This document shows, one piece after another, positions 34,731 through 61,505 of a DNA stretch of 64,000 bases. The position numbers were made by a program, and so were the translations under genes. The notes below the pieces were generated by a model. The model was not told the origin of the DNA, did no database searches, and saw only the letters and a program-made list of their open reading frames with translations. This DNA comes from Lepidodermella squamata (Eukaryota; Gastrotricha), in contig JBLDXI010000023.1 of NCBI GenBank assembly GCA_047495785.1, positions 620,001-684,000 of the forward strand, in the 5' to 3' direction. How positions within the stretch are numbered: position 1 is the stretch's first letter; each line of letters begins with the position of its first letter.

Positions 34731-34784
34731 CGCGCACGCTGATTGGTCGGCGCACAAGCGAGCGCGCACGCTCATTGGCCGGCG
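34731..34784 (+). promoter_or_regulatory. Duplicated inverted CCAAT-box repeat upstream of Rx
   Basis: CGCGCACGCTGATTGGTCGG (34731) recurs as CGCGCACGCTCATTGGCCGG (34763), 32 bp apart. Each holds ATTGG, the reverse of CCAAT, in GC-rich context about 330-380 bp before the Rx ATG. The arrangement suggests NF-Y-type proximal promoter sites (inference). Confidence 0.4.
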
Positions 34785-35108
34785 GGCTCACACACGCGCG
34801 CGCACATACCACTTACTTACTATTATGTGTCTCTCAACCATTTCAACGCTATAAGCTGATTTTATCGCGCCGACAAACGAAATTTTTTATTATTACTTAT
34901 TACTGTATAATCTGAAATTGAGCAGTATTTGATACGCTTATCGCGGCCAGGCACGCCTGTGACCTATTTAAACTTAATTATTTCCTAACTGTATCGATTA
35001 TTTCGTTGCAACTTTTGGCCCAGGAAAAACTATGGCGAAATTAATCAAATTAATTAATAGGCAATATCCGTTTGTTATTTTTAGAAATTTATCGCGATTT
35101 TGAGCATC

Positions 35109-38100
35109 ATGTTCAGCAATAACCTAGCCTCGCTTTTTCAAAACGCGGGCGTCTCGTTCAACCCGGCTGATTTCACCGCTCTCATGGCCGCTTGCAACCC
35201 GACGCAAGCAGCGACGCAAGCCGCTGCGCCTCCTCAGCAATCGGCTATGGCCGCTGTTTCGTTCAACAACTGCCTACCACCCGCTTTGGCTTTCGCCGGG
35301 ACACCCTCAGCCGCGCTTATGGCTGCGACTTCTGGCGGTAGCGGGAAACCCAGTTCGAATTCTGGCTCGACCAGGCGGCACACAATCGACGCGATTCTGG
35401 GCATTCGCGACGATAACAACGAGCCGGCTGCTCAGAAGTCAGACAATTCTTCGGCTTCGAACCCGGCTAAGCGACGGTGTTTAAACGGTGCCGGAAATTC
35501 AACCAAGCAGAACCGTGACAATGGTAATTTTTTATTTCTTCTGTAGAATTTTATAAAATTATTTCTCAGGAATTTTTGAGCATTCAAATGAAATTTTTCT
35601 ATTTCAAAATTGATATTTCTCACATTATTTTTGCCAAAATTTATTTTTCTCTATTTTTATCCGATTTTTGGACTTGTGCCGTCTTATTATTCATTCGTAG
35701 ATAATTTTTTGCTAATTTTTCTCTTTTTGACAAGATTCGCCTCACCTGATAAGAAAAAGTGCACGTGTGAGCGGCAAATTTGAGGCAATTAAATTATATC
35801 TTCATTAGGCATTACATCTTTGATGACGCTCGCGTCCGCGTAATTAAAAGATTTTCGTAATTATTTTTTGCATTTTTACTCTCGCGCTCGCTTCTAACGT
35901 TATTATTATTATCACCGCGACTTTTTTCACCTTTTGTATATGCTATTTTATATACATATAAGCAAGCCGAGCGTGGCTGCGATTTTAATTAGTGGTTGCG
36001 CGAGCGGTTTATTTAAAATTCTTTATCTCGAAATTTTTCGCTTAAGAAAGGCTTTGATATAATAATCGCGCTTGATTGCTATTTATTACCTGTTTAATTT
36101 ACACAACATCATGAATACGTGCGATAAGAAATTAAGATATTATTATTATTAAAGGGAGCTAATTTACCCCTTGTTTTTTTCGTGTTTGTTGTAAATTTTA
36201 TCAGACAAAAAAAACTTCACACCTTGAAAAAAATTCCCACTGAGTCAAAATATTTTAAGGATAAAAAATTGATGAAAATAAAATTATCATATTTTTTCTA
36301 TAGATTTTGCTGATGAGTACGGCTCAGGAGCTTCGAGCGGCTCGCCAGCCCCGAATGACGACGAGGAAGATATCGATATAGCCGGCGATGGCGATGATGA
36401 CGATGCGAGATCGCGGTCGACTATCTCGCCGAATGGCAGCCGTCGGCATCATCATGGCTCTGGCTCGCCATCAGCCTACAGCGGTTCGAATTCGAAGAAG
36501 CACAGGCGAAACCGCACGACTTTCACTACGTTTCAACTTCACGAGTTGGAACGAGCCTTCGAACGCAGCCACTACCCGGACGTTTACAGCCGTGAGGATC
36601 TGGCACAGAAGATCAACCTGCCAGAAGTTCGCGTTCAGGTGAGAATCAAATTTCGATCAAATATCGATGTAAAAATAGGAATTTAAATCAAAATCGGATC
36701 AAATTTATATTAAATATTTAGGCCGGAATCAAATTCACGATCAGATCCACCTTTGATCTCTCTGTCTGATTTTTGCACTCGCGATGAGACAATTTTTTTG
36801 ATCCGATTCAGGCCCTGGATTATTTATCCTGTTTTCCCCCGAAATTGTCTATAATTAATTAAATTTGTTGTTATTCGTCAAATTCGATGTTAAATTTGGC
36901 GCGTTTAATCGAGCGTAAAATTTCCAGCGTTTTATATAGGGACATTATGTTTATTTGGCAAATAGCGGCTGAATAGCCGTTGGATAATTGTTATTAAAAG
37001 CAATCAATCAATCAATTTGTTACAACGTCGTTTATATTATTATTTTAAGGCCAAGTCAACGCGTGTAACAAAATTAGCCTTCGCGAGCGCGCGCGTCTAA
37101 TATAATGATGCGATAATCAGTTTTATTGCCGTGCCATGTGTCGCGCGCGTGTGCGGTCACATATATCTAAGGCAATTTCCGCATAAGTCGCTTCATTAGG
37201 CAAGGCGCCTGAACACATCATTTAAGTAACATTTTTCGTATCAATTGATTGATTGATTATTATTACCTTATGCTCGTCTCTATTGCGCGTTTAAACACGG
37301 CTGATTGGCGGGGCAAATTTCGTTTCTTACACAGCCAGGCCAGCTCTATTAAACTAATAATGAAATAAATTATATTATACCACAGAAAATTGGCCGATAA
37401 AGCACGCAATAATACGAAAATTTGTTCTGCCAAGCGAAAAAATTAAGAGAGCTGGAAAATTTTAGGGACAAAGGGTATTCGAGAATTCTTTTCAAGTTTG
37501 ATCAAAATTTGATCAAAATTCGATCGAAAAATAATCGAAAATTGATCAAAAAATTGATCATTTAAAAGTTGATCAGAAATTGATTAAAAAATTGATTCAA
37601 ATAACTGTAAAATTGATTTTTTTTATTTATTTTTAGGTTTGGTTTCAAAACCGCCGTGCGAAATGGCGCCGTCAGGAGAAGCTCGAAGTAATGCAAGCCC
37701 AGCAGCAGCGTGTCCTAGCGCAAGAGCACCAACAGTTGCTACAGCACCACAACCAAGCCGCCCAGCACCAACAAACCTTAGCCGCCGCGTTGCTGTCATC
37801 CGCAGCCGCCGGAATCATCCCCGGCATGCTGGTAACCGGAGGCCCGGGCAACAACTTCAGCCAGCAGCTGAACTCAGCCAACGGCGGTGCCACGCTCACC
37901 AGCCCGCCCGCCTCGCCGAACATGGGCCTCGAGAGCCTGGCCGGGTTCGGCGCCGACTTCTGGGCCAGCCTCGCCGGGTCGAAGCCGGCCGGCGGGCAGC
38001 AGAAATGCGCGCCCACCCTCGCGCAACTCGCCTCGCTGTACTCGAAGGCGCTCAACCACCCAGCAGCAACAACGGCTGCAGTGGTCGATGGCGTGGAGGT

Positions 38101-38269
38101 TAAGCCAAGCGGAACGATGATGACCCCGCCGAACGGCAACAGCCCAAGCGTGTCCGCCAGCTCGAAGGCTGAGGAGTCGAGCCCGAACACGAGTTGCAAC
38201 TCGAACGACGACGGCCATTTCGGCGACCTGCAATTGCAACAGCGCCAGTCAACCGTGACCGGCAATTGA
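35109..38269 (+). CDS. Rx: Retinal homeobox (Rx/Rax) transcription factor
   Basis: Nuclear paired-like homeodomain factor; Rx proteins specify anterior neural and eye fields in animals. Exons 35109-35523, 36304-36638 and 37637-38269 total 1383 nt (460 residues). An octapeptide HTIDAILG at residues 91-98 corresponds to the Rx HSIEAILG motif. The homeodomain (about 205-264) begins [20 protein letters not shown] and ends in [14 protein letters not shown]. Gln at position 50 and the intron between homeodomain positions 46 and 47 are typical of the paired-like class. An acidic run ([17 protein letters not shown]) precedes it; after it come Gln/His-rich and Ala-rich stretches. No clear C-terminal OAR motif is visible; [17 protein letters not shown] may be a diverged one. 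Nematode ceh-8 is the likely equivalent if this is a nematode. Confidence 0.95.
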
Positions 38270-40695
38270 TTGATCGAAGCGTGACGTGAAGATGAAATCG
38301 CTGTGATTTTGATGTAATTTTATGAAGACGCAAAACGACCCTCATTACATTTGTTTCGACATTTTATATTACTATAACAATCATTTTGTTTGTAAAATCA
38401 CTTTTCATCGAGTTGTGTAACATTTTCTTCTTCTTCTTCAGCCATCTATACAAAGAATACTTTTCTCTACCTATAATTATTTATCATCTCTGCGCGTGTA
38501 TAAATTTCCTCTGTTCTCAACTATTATATCTAATAATAGCGAATTGTTTCTCATTATTTATTAATTATTGATATAAATATATAAAAATGTCGCTCCATTT
38601 TTCTGTTACATTAATAATTAAATTCCTGAAAATTCGACAAATCAATTCCATGTTGATAATTTTAATGCTGTTGTTATTAATTTACTATACAAAAAATCGG
38701 TCGTAGAAAAATTTGATTTTAAATTTTTGCCGTCGTTCAAAAATAAAATTACAAAGTATTATGACGAACTGCCTTCAGTTTTCGTATAATTTGGTATAAT
38801 TTATCGGGAGCCCGAGAACTGAGAATGACGCGGAAAACAAGACTCATAACTGGCAATTTTTCTGTAAAAATATTCGGCAAAGCTGAAATGAAGCTAGGAT
38901 TTTAGGGAAAACAGCCGAATAAGGACGGATTAGAATACACAACCTGTCACCATACCAAAGCTGTTGAAAATTGGGATTGTACCGGAATGTTTCATTAGTT
39001 TCATAGTTAAGGCGGGTTGAGGCGGCAATTGCTAGATAACTGTTTGCGAATCATCACTTAGACATTCCGAAGTAAAGGTTCAGGAAATCTAGGATTTAGC
39101 ATGGGATTTAGGGTTCCAGCACTGAATCTAGGGCCCGAGCTTGTGATTTCCCTAAGCATGATTTTAAAAGTTTGAGTTTTACTTCGAATCTTCATTTCTT
39201 GGGATAATGGAATTAGCGCAACGGGCATTGCGCACACCGCAAAACGATGATGATTGCGCACAGCGATTCTCGAGGTGGGTTTGCGCAAATAAGCATTAAA
39301 TACTCAGCCGGACGCGTGTGCCAACAGTTACCTCTGCAAATGTTAGTCGAACGCGTGCGCAAATGATACGCAAATAAGCAACATATGGAAGTGCGCGCGG
39401 TGGGCAGCAATATAAATTACACCCTCTTAGCTACCCGTGTTTTTTATGTGTTGTACGCTCATCGTGCGCGTACGACAGACACATCGCTGAAATACAAAAT
39501 ACAACACGAAAATCGGCTTTCTTTGATATTCGTAACCGGGCGCGCACGAATACCGCGGGAATACCTTGCCGTTAGTTCTAACCAGTAGGATTTCAGTAAT
39601 ACGCTATACAGTACTGTAGAGCCGATATCGATTTCACTTATTGATTTCCCAAATCAGTGATTTTTACAATATCGGAGGCCGACAATGTCTACATTCCCTT
39701 GAGTACCAGATAGCTGAAAAGAGGTTGAACACCTATTTGGTTGAGATGAAAAATCCAAAAACGCAAGTTTTGTTTCAGAGCTTTTGAATTTTCCAACAAA
39801 GAAACTTCGTGATTTTCTTCGATTCCTTTCCGGGTACTTTCCATCGATCATTTTTACGATATACTCTCCATTTTTCCAGTTTCAGGCCTTCAGTACCCTG
39901 ATAAAACAGAAACAGCAAACAGAATTCAACACCGCGTGATACAAATTTCATTTTATTCAGTTTCAAAAGTCATCTCACATTTGTGTGTATTTTCAATTTC
40001 AAAGATCCGGTATCACCAAAAAAGTATAATTATTATTGATATTATCATTATTATTACTGATATTCATCGAGAAATTACGAATAAGAAGGAGAAGAATTCG
40101 AAGCATTCGACAGCAGTTGCCATCCAGTTCAGAATACTCGCAAAAAAATCATTTCATTTTATAACAAACCAATTCATTTTCAGTTGAACTGAACAATTTC
40201 AAATTATTATTTCAGGCTTGGATGCAAAGAAATTATGCGTGCGGTAGTAATAGTAATAATAATCGAATTTTTGTCACCACCATGCGAGAAGAGAAAAAAA
40301 CTGAAATATAACCAGGAGGGTGCAACCGGCGATTAATCGAAATCATTTTTTCCGGTGTGATGAGAAAGAGACAGACAAATCGGGAATATGGAGCTGAAAC
40401 TTTTTTACTGTATATTATTATTATTATGAAAAAACGACGTGAAATTTCTGTCAACGACCAAAAACAAAAATAACGCAACAACAAGAGACGACGATCCGCG
40501 ACTCGAAAAAAATTAGCTACAAAAGCCGCGAAAAATTGACGATGATTTTACACAAATTGTGAACGTGGCGCGCGAGTAAAAGCAGTTGAAATTTATTCAA
40601 AAAAAAATGTTGAAATTTTTTTGTCAGATTTTTTGGTCGTGTTGTTTATCATGAAACAATTTAACACCAGATCTCATTTTTTATACACAATTTTT
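38270..40695. other. Convergent intergenic region, Rx to KAT6
   Basis: Holds the 3' UTRs of both genes: AATAAA at 38746 for Rx, and TTTATT at 40592 as a minus-strand signal for KAT6. TGCGCA-type palindromes cluster at 39211-39390. No gene recognised. Confidence 0.4.
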
Positions 40696-55374
<14,679 letters not shown>

Positions 55375-56427
55375 AACACGAGGGCGATAATAATATTTAC
55401 ACCACCGTTCTTACATATACGGTATACAACAACCTACGCATGAGAAAAATGTTCTTTATCTTGGCAAGAAATAAACAGGTTATCAAATATGAGACATGCT
55501 TGACACTGGGCTGGAATTTGAATACAGAAGAACTGCTGCATTGGCGTTTACAACGGGTTTAAAATCAAAGAGACAGGTCAATCCTAAATCCTGTTAGTGC
55601 TGACAATTGACAAATGCTAACCGTCGAGCTGCAGCTTCACTGATCACAAACCCCAAACAGCCACAATGCTGAGTCTAGCAAAAATCCGAACAAAACCACA
55701 TGCGTTTTTTCGATACCCAATTAAGCTAAGAATATTCGTGTTAGGGACAAAGAACTGTAGCGCAAAACGTGGTCAGCGTTGGAAGTAAGGTCCAGGATCA
55801 CCAGACTCCCGCCTCTCGGTGCCAAAAAACAAGCAACCAAAAAGTCATCAAAAACCTGTAACATTAATTATTTCAAATAAAACAAAATAATAATTATTCA
55901 AAAATTTCGCTGTCAATTAAATAATAAAAACTATTTTCCAAAACACATTGAATAATTATAATATTATTTTGCCGCAGTCAATCAGATATTTTTTCAGTGT
56001 CGAACGTCATAAGAGCCGATGCGAGTCGTGTGATCAAGTGCTTAGCGCTGCGACAGCTTTCCTTCATCTGCCCGCCTTGAATGGATCGAAGGCAATTAAT
56101 CGAAATATATTTTTCTTCTGCGAATTAGCGCTATTCAATTTGGCATAGATTCCAGAGTTTGTCCCAAACCCTCCAGTTTTGCGCGGAAATTTTCAGGACC
56201 GAACATTTTGTCAAAAATGTAGCAGCTGGGCAGCAAATCCTCAAGTTTTAGCAATCATCTGTTTATCCTGCATCTGCATCTGTAAAATAATACAAGGATA
56301 ACGATGAAGGAATTCATTTCCGCCATATTATTCGTAATCCGTTTTTATTCTTCATTTGTGGCTGCAATAAGATAAGTCCGGGAATAATAAGATGAAATAA
56401 ACAAATCATGGCTACCAACATGATGCT
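55375..56427. other. Intergenic, KAT6 promoter side
   Basis: Region between the KAT6 start and the stop of the nicotinic-like receptor, both on the minus strand. AT-rich. No gene, TATA box or repeat that I can support. Confidence 0.35.
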
Positions 56428-59173
56428 CTATTTGCGTGTCACCGATTCTCTCGAAGGAGGTAAAATGCTGAACATGTAGAAAGGCACGAAAATTGATGAA
56501 ATGAGGGCTATTGCAAACACAATGTTATCCGCGTATACCGACAGCATTTGAATGCGGGTAGCTTTCCGTCTACGCCTGGTATCAGGTATCTCGCGGTGAA
56601 CAGATTGATTCAGACTGTGATAGCTTAGGTCACTGACGTGTTCTTGATTTCCATAGGCTCCACAAGTACAATGTCGTCGAGATGATCCTGCTCGGAGCGA
56701 GGAAGACGTAGCAAACAGCGGACCACCTCCATTAGGCATTCTCAGACTGCCGCCATTCGGGATATACTTTGTTGTCTTCAAATTGGGATCATTAGAATTT
56801 CCATCCAAACTGTCGCGGTCAAATATGTCGTTCTCGTTGACTGAAGTTCCGACACTTATGAGATTGCCTCTCACGACGAGATCTGCGCACATTTCCTCGC
56901 GGTTACTGGACGACCTGCGCGAAGATTTCATACCACCAAAAGTTCGCGAAACAGATCGCCTTATGCTGCGCATCATTGAGCTCTGAAGAAATTCCTTCGT
57001 TTGCGCAGCAGTTTTGAAAAAGTAAACGCCTATGGGGTTCGCGAAATTAATCGATTAGTGTACTTTAAGGTACTTTCATACTCACTCAGAATAGCGTTAG
57101 TAACCGTCACGACACTAACACCGGTTAAGAAGTCGATATAAAGACCTAAAAAATAATCCCCTGTAATAAATTTGATGATTTTGACAAAAATAACTCACAT
57201 AGAAGTGGGACGGAAGTTGACGTTCGAGGCAACTCGGCGACAGCTACAGATTGAAACACAACGAAAGAAAGTAGAACTGTCGTCGACTGAGATATCCTCT
57301 CTTCGCTGCCAATAGGCAACAAGAATGTCAGGACTTGAAGAGCCGAGAGCCTAAAAAAATCGAAAATAAACCTAGTCCCCAAGTAATCACTTAGCAAGTT
57401 ACATTCCACAAGGACACAAGACGTTCATTTGATAGTAAAGTGTTTTGCGGCCCAGTGTTAGGGCGATTTCAACCCTGGCGAAGGAAGTTGATTCCGTAAC
57501 GTAATTCAGCTTAGGAATAGCGATGGCCTTAAGTAGGTCCCATTGCCCGTTCTCTGTAAATGTCTTGAGGGAAACGGCTCGCTTGTCATAACGCATTGTT
57601 AGATTCAAATATTCCTTCGGGTACATGGCACTCTCGAAAATGATTGGACACTCTTGCTGTTTAAGAAATCAAATCTCCAATGGATAATTACTGAATTAGA
57701 TGTCAATAGCTTACAATATCGAAAGGGAAAAATGAAAGATCGAGTTGGCAGCGAGTTAGGGTTGTCCCAGTCGGGTACCACCAAACACACCCGTCGGCAT
57801 GTAATTTGAAATCGAATCGACGGTCACGCGTCAACGTGTAGACATCGTCGAGAGCATTGATGATCTGAATATCAGGAATCCACAGTCTAGAGATGGGAAA
57901 AAGATAGGGACAGGAGGATAGGGAAAATATTCTATCGCACCTATCACCAGGGATGATAACGGAGTCGACGCCTCCGAAGTGATCCGGTTCCCAAGACAGC
58001 ATATTGTCGCACCAGTTCTGCAGGAAATACAAAAATCAATTACAGCTATTTTTATATTAAGAAATGAGGGTAAGAAATGATTACACATCAGACATATTCT
58101 ATTAGGACATAAAAAATGATTTCTTTTGGCAAATATTCACTAAAAAATTCGTAAAATTGGTCCATAGAAACATAGAATTTCCCTGCTCTGTTGCTGAGAT
58201 TTTTCTATTGTAAATTGGCTGCGATTGATCCCTGAAGACCAAAAGATGACCCGATCTGGCGGAAAATGGGGCAACAAATCGAGGTGATATAATCCAAGAT
58301 TTATCGATCTTCCGAGAAGAAAGATCAAAAATTAATCCCCAGCTCTTAAAAATAGATTTTGGCAAAGGGCCAAGCGAGTCATCAATTTCGGAAGAAACCT
58401 ATCTACAAAGTCCATTGCGGCAAAAATGAAGCCATTGAACTAAGTTGAGGGTGAGCCATTTTTATATAGAAAACTAACCAGCTGGATTCGCATTGTTGTC
58501 TCGAGCGCTTCGGTTTTGACATCCGTTCGTTCCCACTGAAAAGTTCAAAAAAGCAAAATGAGTTTCACGAATTCGCAATTGGGTTCATCCCACCAGATTG
58601 GAAACCCTAATCAAAGTTTATAGGCAAGGTTGATTATTTCGGAACAAACAGGCTAATATTTTGAAATATCGAAAATAAGCTTACGAGATTCTGAATTTTG
58701 ATGATTGAGACGCGCAGTCGCACCTCGAGCGTCTCGTTGTTGTCGGTGAGCGGGCGGGTGTAGTATGTGTAGCCAGCCTGCAGCAAATGCTGCATCACCT
58801 GCAACTCGCGCCGCCGGTCATCTTCAATGCGAGAATGAGAAGAAAGCGTAAATGAAGGCGAAGATTGCGGGAAACGCCCGTGAGGCTTCCTATAACCTCC
58901 AGCAGATGGCGCCTTGAATGGAGAGCCCTGGTACGGCTCATCCGTACTAGCGCCAGCTGCGAAAATTTTCTCAAACTCAGGCAGAGAATCGTTAGGAAAC
59001 AAGCTATCGTTGCTTATGCTAAACCGCTCGACGACCTCTACGAGAGTCAAGTCGTCGCGGTTGTCTGTGTTAAAATCTGAAAAGGTGGAATTAATCAATT
59101 TTTTCAAACCGATATGCTGATCAGCCGCCAGACATCCGTGCACGCAGATGAGAAATATTAGCCAGCGTGACAT
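56428..59173 (-). CDS. Nicotinic-like Cys-loop receptor subunit
   Basis: Ligand-gated channel subunit, 620 residues. Exons 59173-58685, 58535-58479, 58017-57941, 57886-57715, 57656-57403, 57350-57199, 57145-57086 and 57029-56428 sum to 1863 nt. The intron at 57940-57887 is 54 nt and in frame; removing it restores the standard GDRLWIPDIQIINA. A signal peptide (WLIFLICVHGCLA) and an unusually long N-terminal extension of about 110 residues precede YYTRPLTDNNETLEVRLRVS. The Cys-loop spans an exon junction: CQLDLSFFPFDIQEC, 13 residues between cysteines. TM1 and TM2 read LSALQVLTFLLPIGSEERIS and STTVLLSFVVFQSVAV. The large TM3-TM4 loop is Ser/Arg-rich, and TM4 is NIVFAIALISSIFVPFYMF. No vicinal YxCC pair, so a non-alpha type subunit. 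A TATA-like run lies upstream. Confidence 0.88.
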
Positions 59174-59239
59174 GGTGACTTAAAAGGCCAGCACTGCTGC
59201 GATAAGGTCCTCCCTCGGCTTGCCTCGCGAATCGATCAG

Positions 59240-59275
59240 GCGTGACGTATGTTATATATATGTGCTATATATAAT
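59240..59275 (-). promoter_or_regulatory. TATA-rich candidate core promoter of the nicotinic-like receptor
   Basis: TATATATA-type sequence (plus-strand TTATATATATGTGCTATATA) lies about 75-100 nt upstream of the ATG at 59173. It is a plausible core promoter, but such AT runs are common here. Confidence 0.3.
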
Positions 59276-61505
59276 TCGTGTCTTAATACAAAAATGTCTC
59301 ATCCTGATTTAATTTTCTCAAAATCAAAGAGCTCTTACACTGCAAAGTTGGCCCCAGCGTAAAATCCGCGATCTGCAAAAATTAATAACGAATATTATAG
59401 AAAAAGTAATAGGCCCTCTGCTACGAAAGTTTACCGAATTTTTTTTCTGCTTGATCGGCTAAAATGGTAAGATATTTTTATTAAAAAAATTGAGACGTTC
59501 TGGCATGGGAAATGCAATAATGAATAAGTATTAAAGCGGCGCCTCTATTTCGAACGACTAACAAATAAGTCGACGATTTTTCTAGGAGGAAACCGGGTCG
59601 CTTTAAATGCGATTACGGGATTTATCCAGACGTACAAAAGACTTCGAGCTAGTAATAAAGTTGCCGAGATCGAGAGCGTAACGGATTAAATTTTGCACGC
59701 TATAGCCAGCGCCCGAGTTCATAAATAGGCTATACAGATCTATTTCTGGGGGCTGACGGGAAAAAAACCGATAAAATGTCTTCCCTTCTACCTAGAATTT
59801 TCTCTGCGCTAGGAGAAAGGCTTAAAATCATGAATGAGGCTGATTGATGACTTTTCGCGTATCAATTTATGCGAAAGTATAGCATCAGATCATGTTACAC
59901 CACTTCCCTAAGTCCCCCAAGTGCAATGAATCGGCTCGCGCGCATTTATATTAGCATCACATGATTAGAGTGGACGGAAATTTAATTATAAACCCTGATC
60001 TAGTCTGAACTGGTCTGGAGACAAGAGCGTCTTCGTGATTCGTAAAATGCGTTACTCTACCAACTTTGCCAACGCTTTTTTCCTAGCGTAATTTCTTCGG
60101 AATTTATTCCCCAAAAGACCCGCTATAGTTGAGTCTAATGATATTCGATGGCTGACAGGTTTCATCGAGAATTAGTAGGAATAGGGCGGAAAATAAGGTG
60201 AATGAAATTTCGAAAATTCATAATCATCATTTGATCCAATAAATTAATTCTTTAATTTAAAAAATTAGCAAGACATACACATCATCGAGTGTTTCGAAAA
60301 TAAATCATGAACATTAATGATTATGAAAAAAATAAAAAAAAAAATAAAAAAACATGTGGCCACTGGGAGGATCGAACTCACGACCTTCGCGTTATTAGCA
60401 CGACGCTCTAACCAACTGAGCTAAGCGGCCATACACGGAATTCGCATGCATTCCGCCTTTTATCGTTTTTGCATTATGCACACATCAATACACGATGCGG
60501 CGCAGTAGTAGCTTTCAGTACGCCATGATGATTCATGCGCGCGCACATGCTTTTATATGCCGGTGCTGTGTTTCATATGCGCAATGCAGTGGTTTTGCAT
60601 TTAGCCTTAAAGTCACGATGTTTTGATGCAATTGATAGGCTAACAAATTTCTAGACTGAAGCTCAAATTACAAGCTCAGTGAACGAATTTGAGTGGAAGA
60701 ACTGTCTTCATCAAGTCTAACCCCTAATTCTGTGGCGCCGAATTTGACTACAGCGAGCGGAATTAGTCACAAGTCTCTTGAATCTTGAACTGAACGCGAG
60801 TGGAGTCTATAGTGCTAGAAGTGGCGCAAAAAACATCTTGATCTTGTTCCTACTAACTCGGGCATCATACCGCTGGGCAAAAAGACTAATAAAAGCCAAA
60901 ATTAATAAAGCTATCAGCTCCCCGTGGCTATCATTTTTCATCAACATAGCGTAACAATTCTAGAACTGTTAGGTAATTGTCCGAAATTTGTAAAAATGCT
61001 GTTAGCGTGGTAAAAAAAACGCAGGTTCAAGGCGTGCTATTGGAGAAGAGCGGTTTTCGAAAGGAATCAAGTCAGAACGAAACTGACATTGGTCAGTCGC
61101 CAAGTTTGTATACAAGAGCCATCGTCACAACTGCGGCATAATCGATCGCTATCATTTCGCTTGTAGTTTTCTTGGATGCCTATAGTGAACACTCGTCAAC
61201 TCTTTATTATACCCGCGGGAAAGAAAAAATGCGCCGTCTATGGGAATGGGAATAGGCTAGACCACGCCAAATTCCCTTAGCCATTTAGCCGGGGTAGATT
61301 AGATCAGTAATATTTCGCGCTCTCACGTAAGGACAAGGGAATTTTCGAAAAATAATTGAATTTTTATGACTAGGCTGCCTCCTTAATAACAATGTCAGAA
61401 TGAGAGAGACATCGTAAATACTTTCATGGGTGTTCACAACGCGTAAACTATAGTGGTGTCCATAAAGCGGTCCTGAAAGCTAACTGAAACACCTAAGTCT
61501 CTAAT
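59276..61505. other. Intergenic with one tRNA
   Basis: Apart from tRNA-Ile at 60357-60430, I see no gene. GCGC-rich spots occur at 59935 and 60537. An A-rich run (60325-60350) lies on the 3' side of the tRNA and would supply its terminator on the minus strand. Confidence 0.4.
60357..60430 (-). tRNA. tRNA-Ile (AAT)
   Basis: Reverse complement: acceptor GGCCGCT with AGTGGCC (one G-U), D arm GCTCAGTTGGTTAGAGC, anticodon stem-loop CGTGCTAATAACGCG (anticodon AAT), T arm GTGAGTTCGATCCTCC, discriminator A. A T run follows on this strand. Intact. Confidence 0.95.

Larger units (their letters stand above)
28598..35108. other. 6.5-kb intergenic region upstream of Rx
   Basis: No protein domain or structured RNA recognised. 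AT-rich for most of its length. Islands of alternating CG and GAGCGAGC simple sequence occur around 31096-31215, 33025-33060, 33465-33485 and 34725-34805. A long gene-free stretch before a developmental homeobox gene often holds enhancers; that is inference. An acceptor-like TTATTTTTAG ends at 35083, just before the Rx ATG. Confidence 0.4.

Noticed and set aside
37000-37255. CAATCAATCAAT and ATTGATTGATTG facing each other in Rx intron 2
   Set aside because: Both are short simple repeats of the same tetranucleotide, so the inverse match needs no special explanation.
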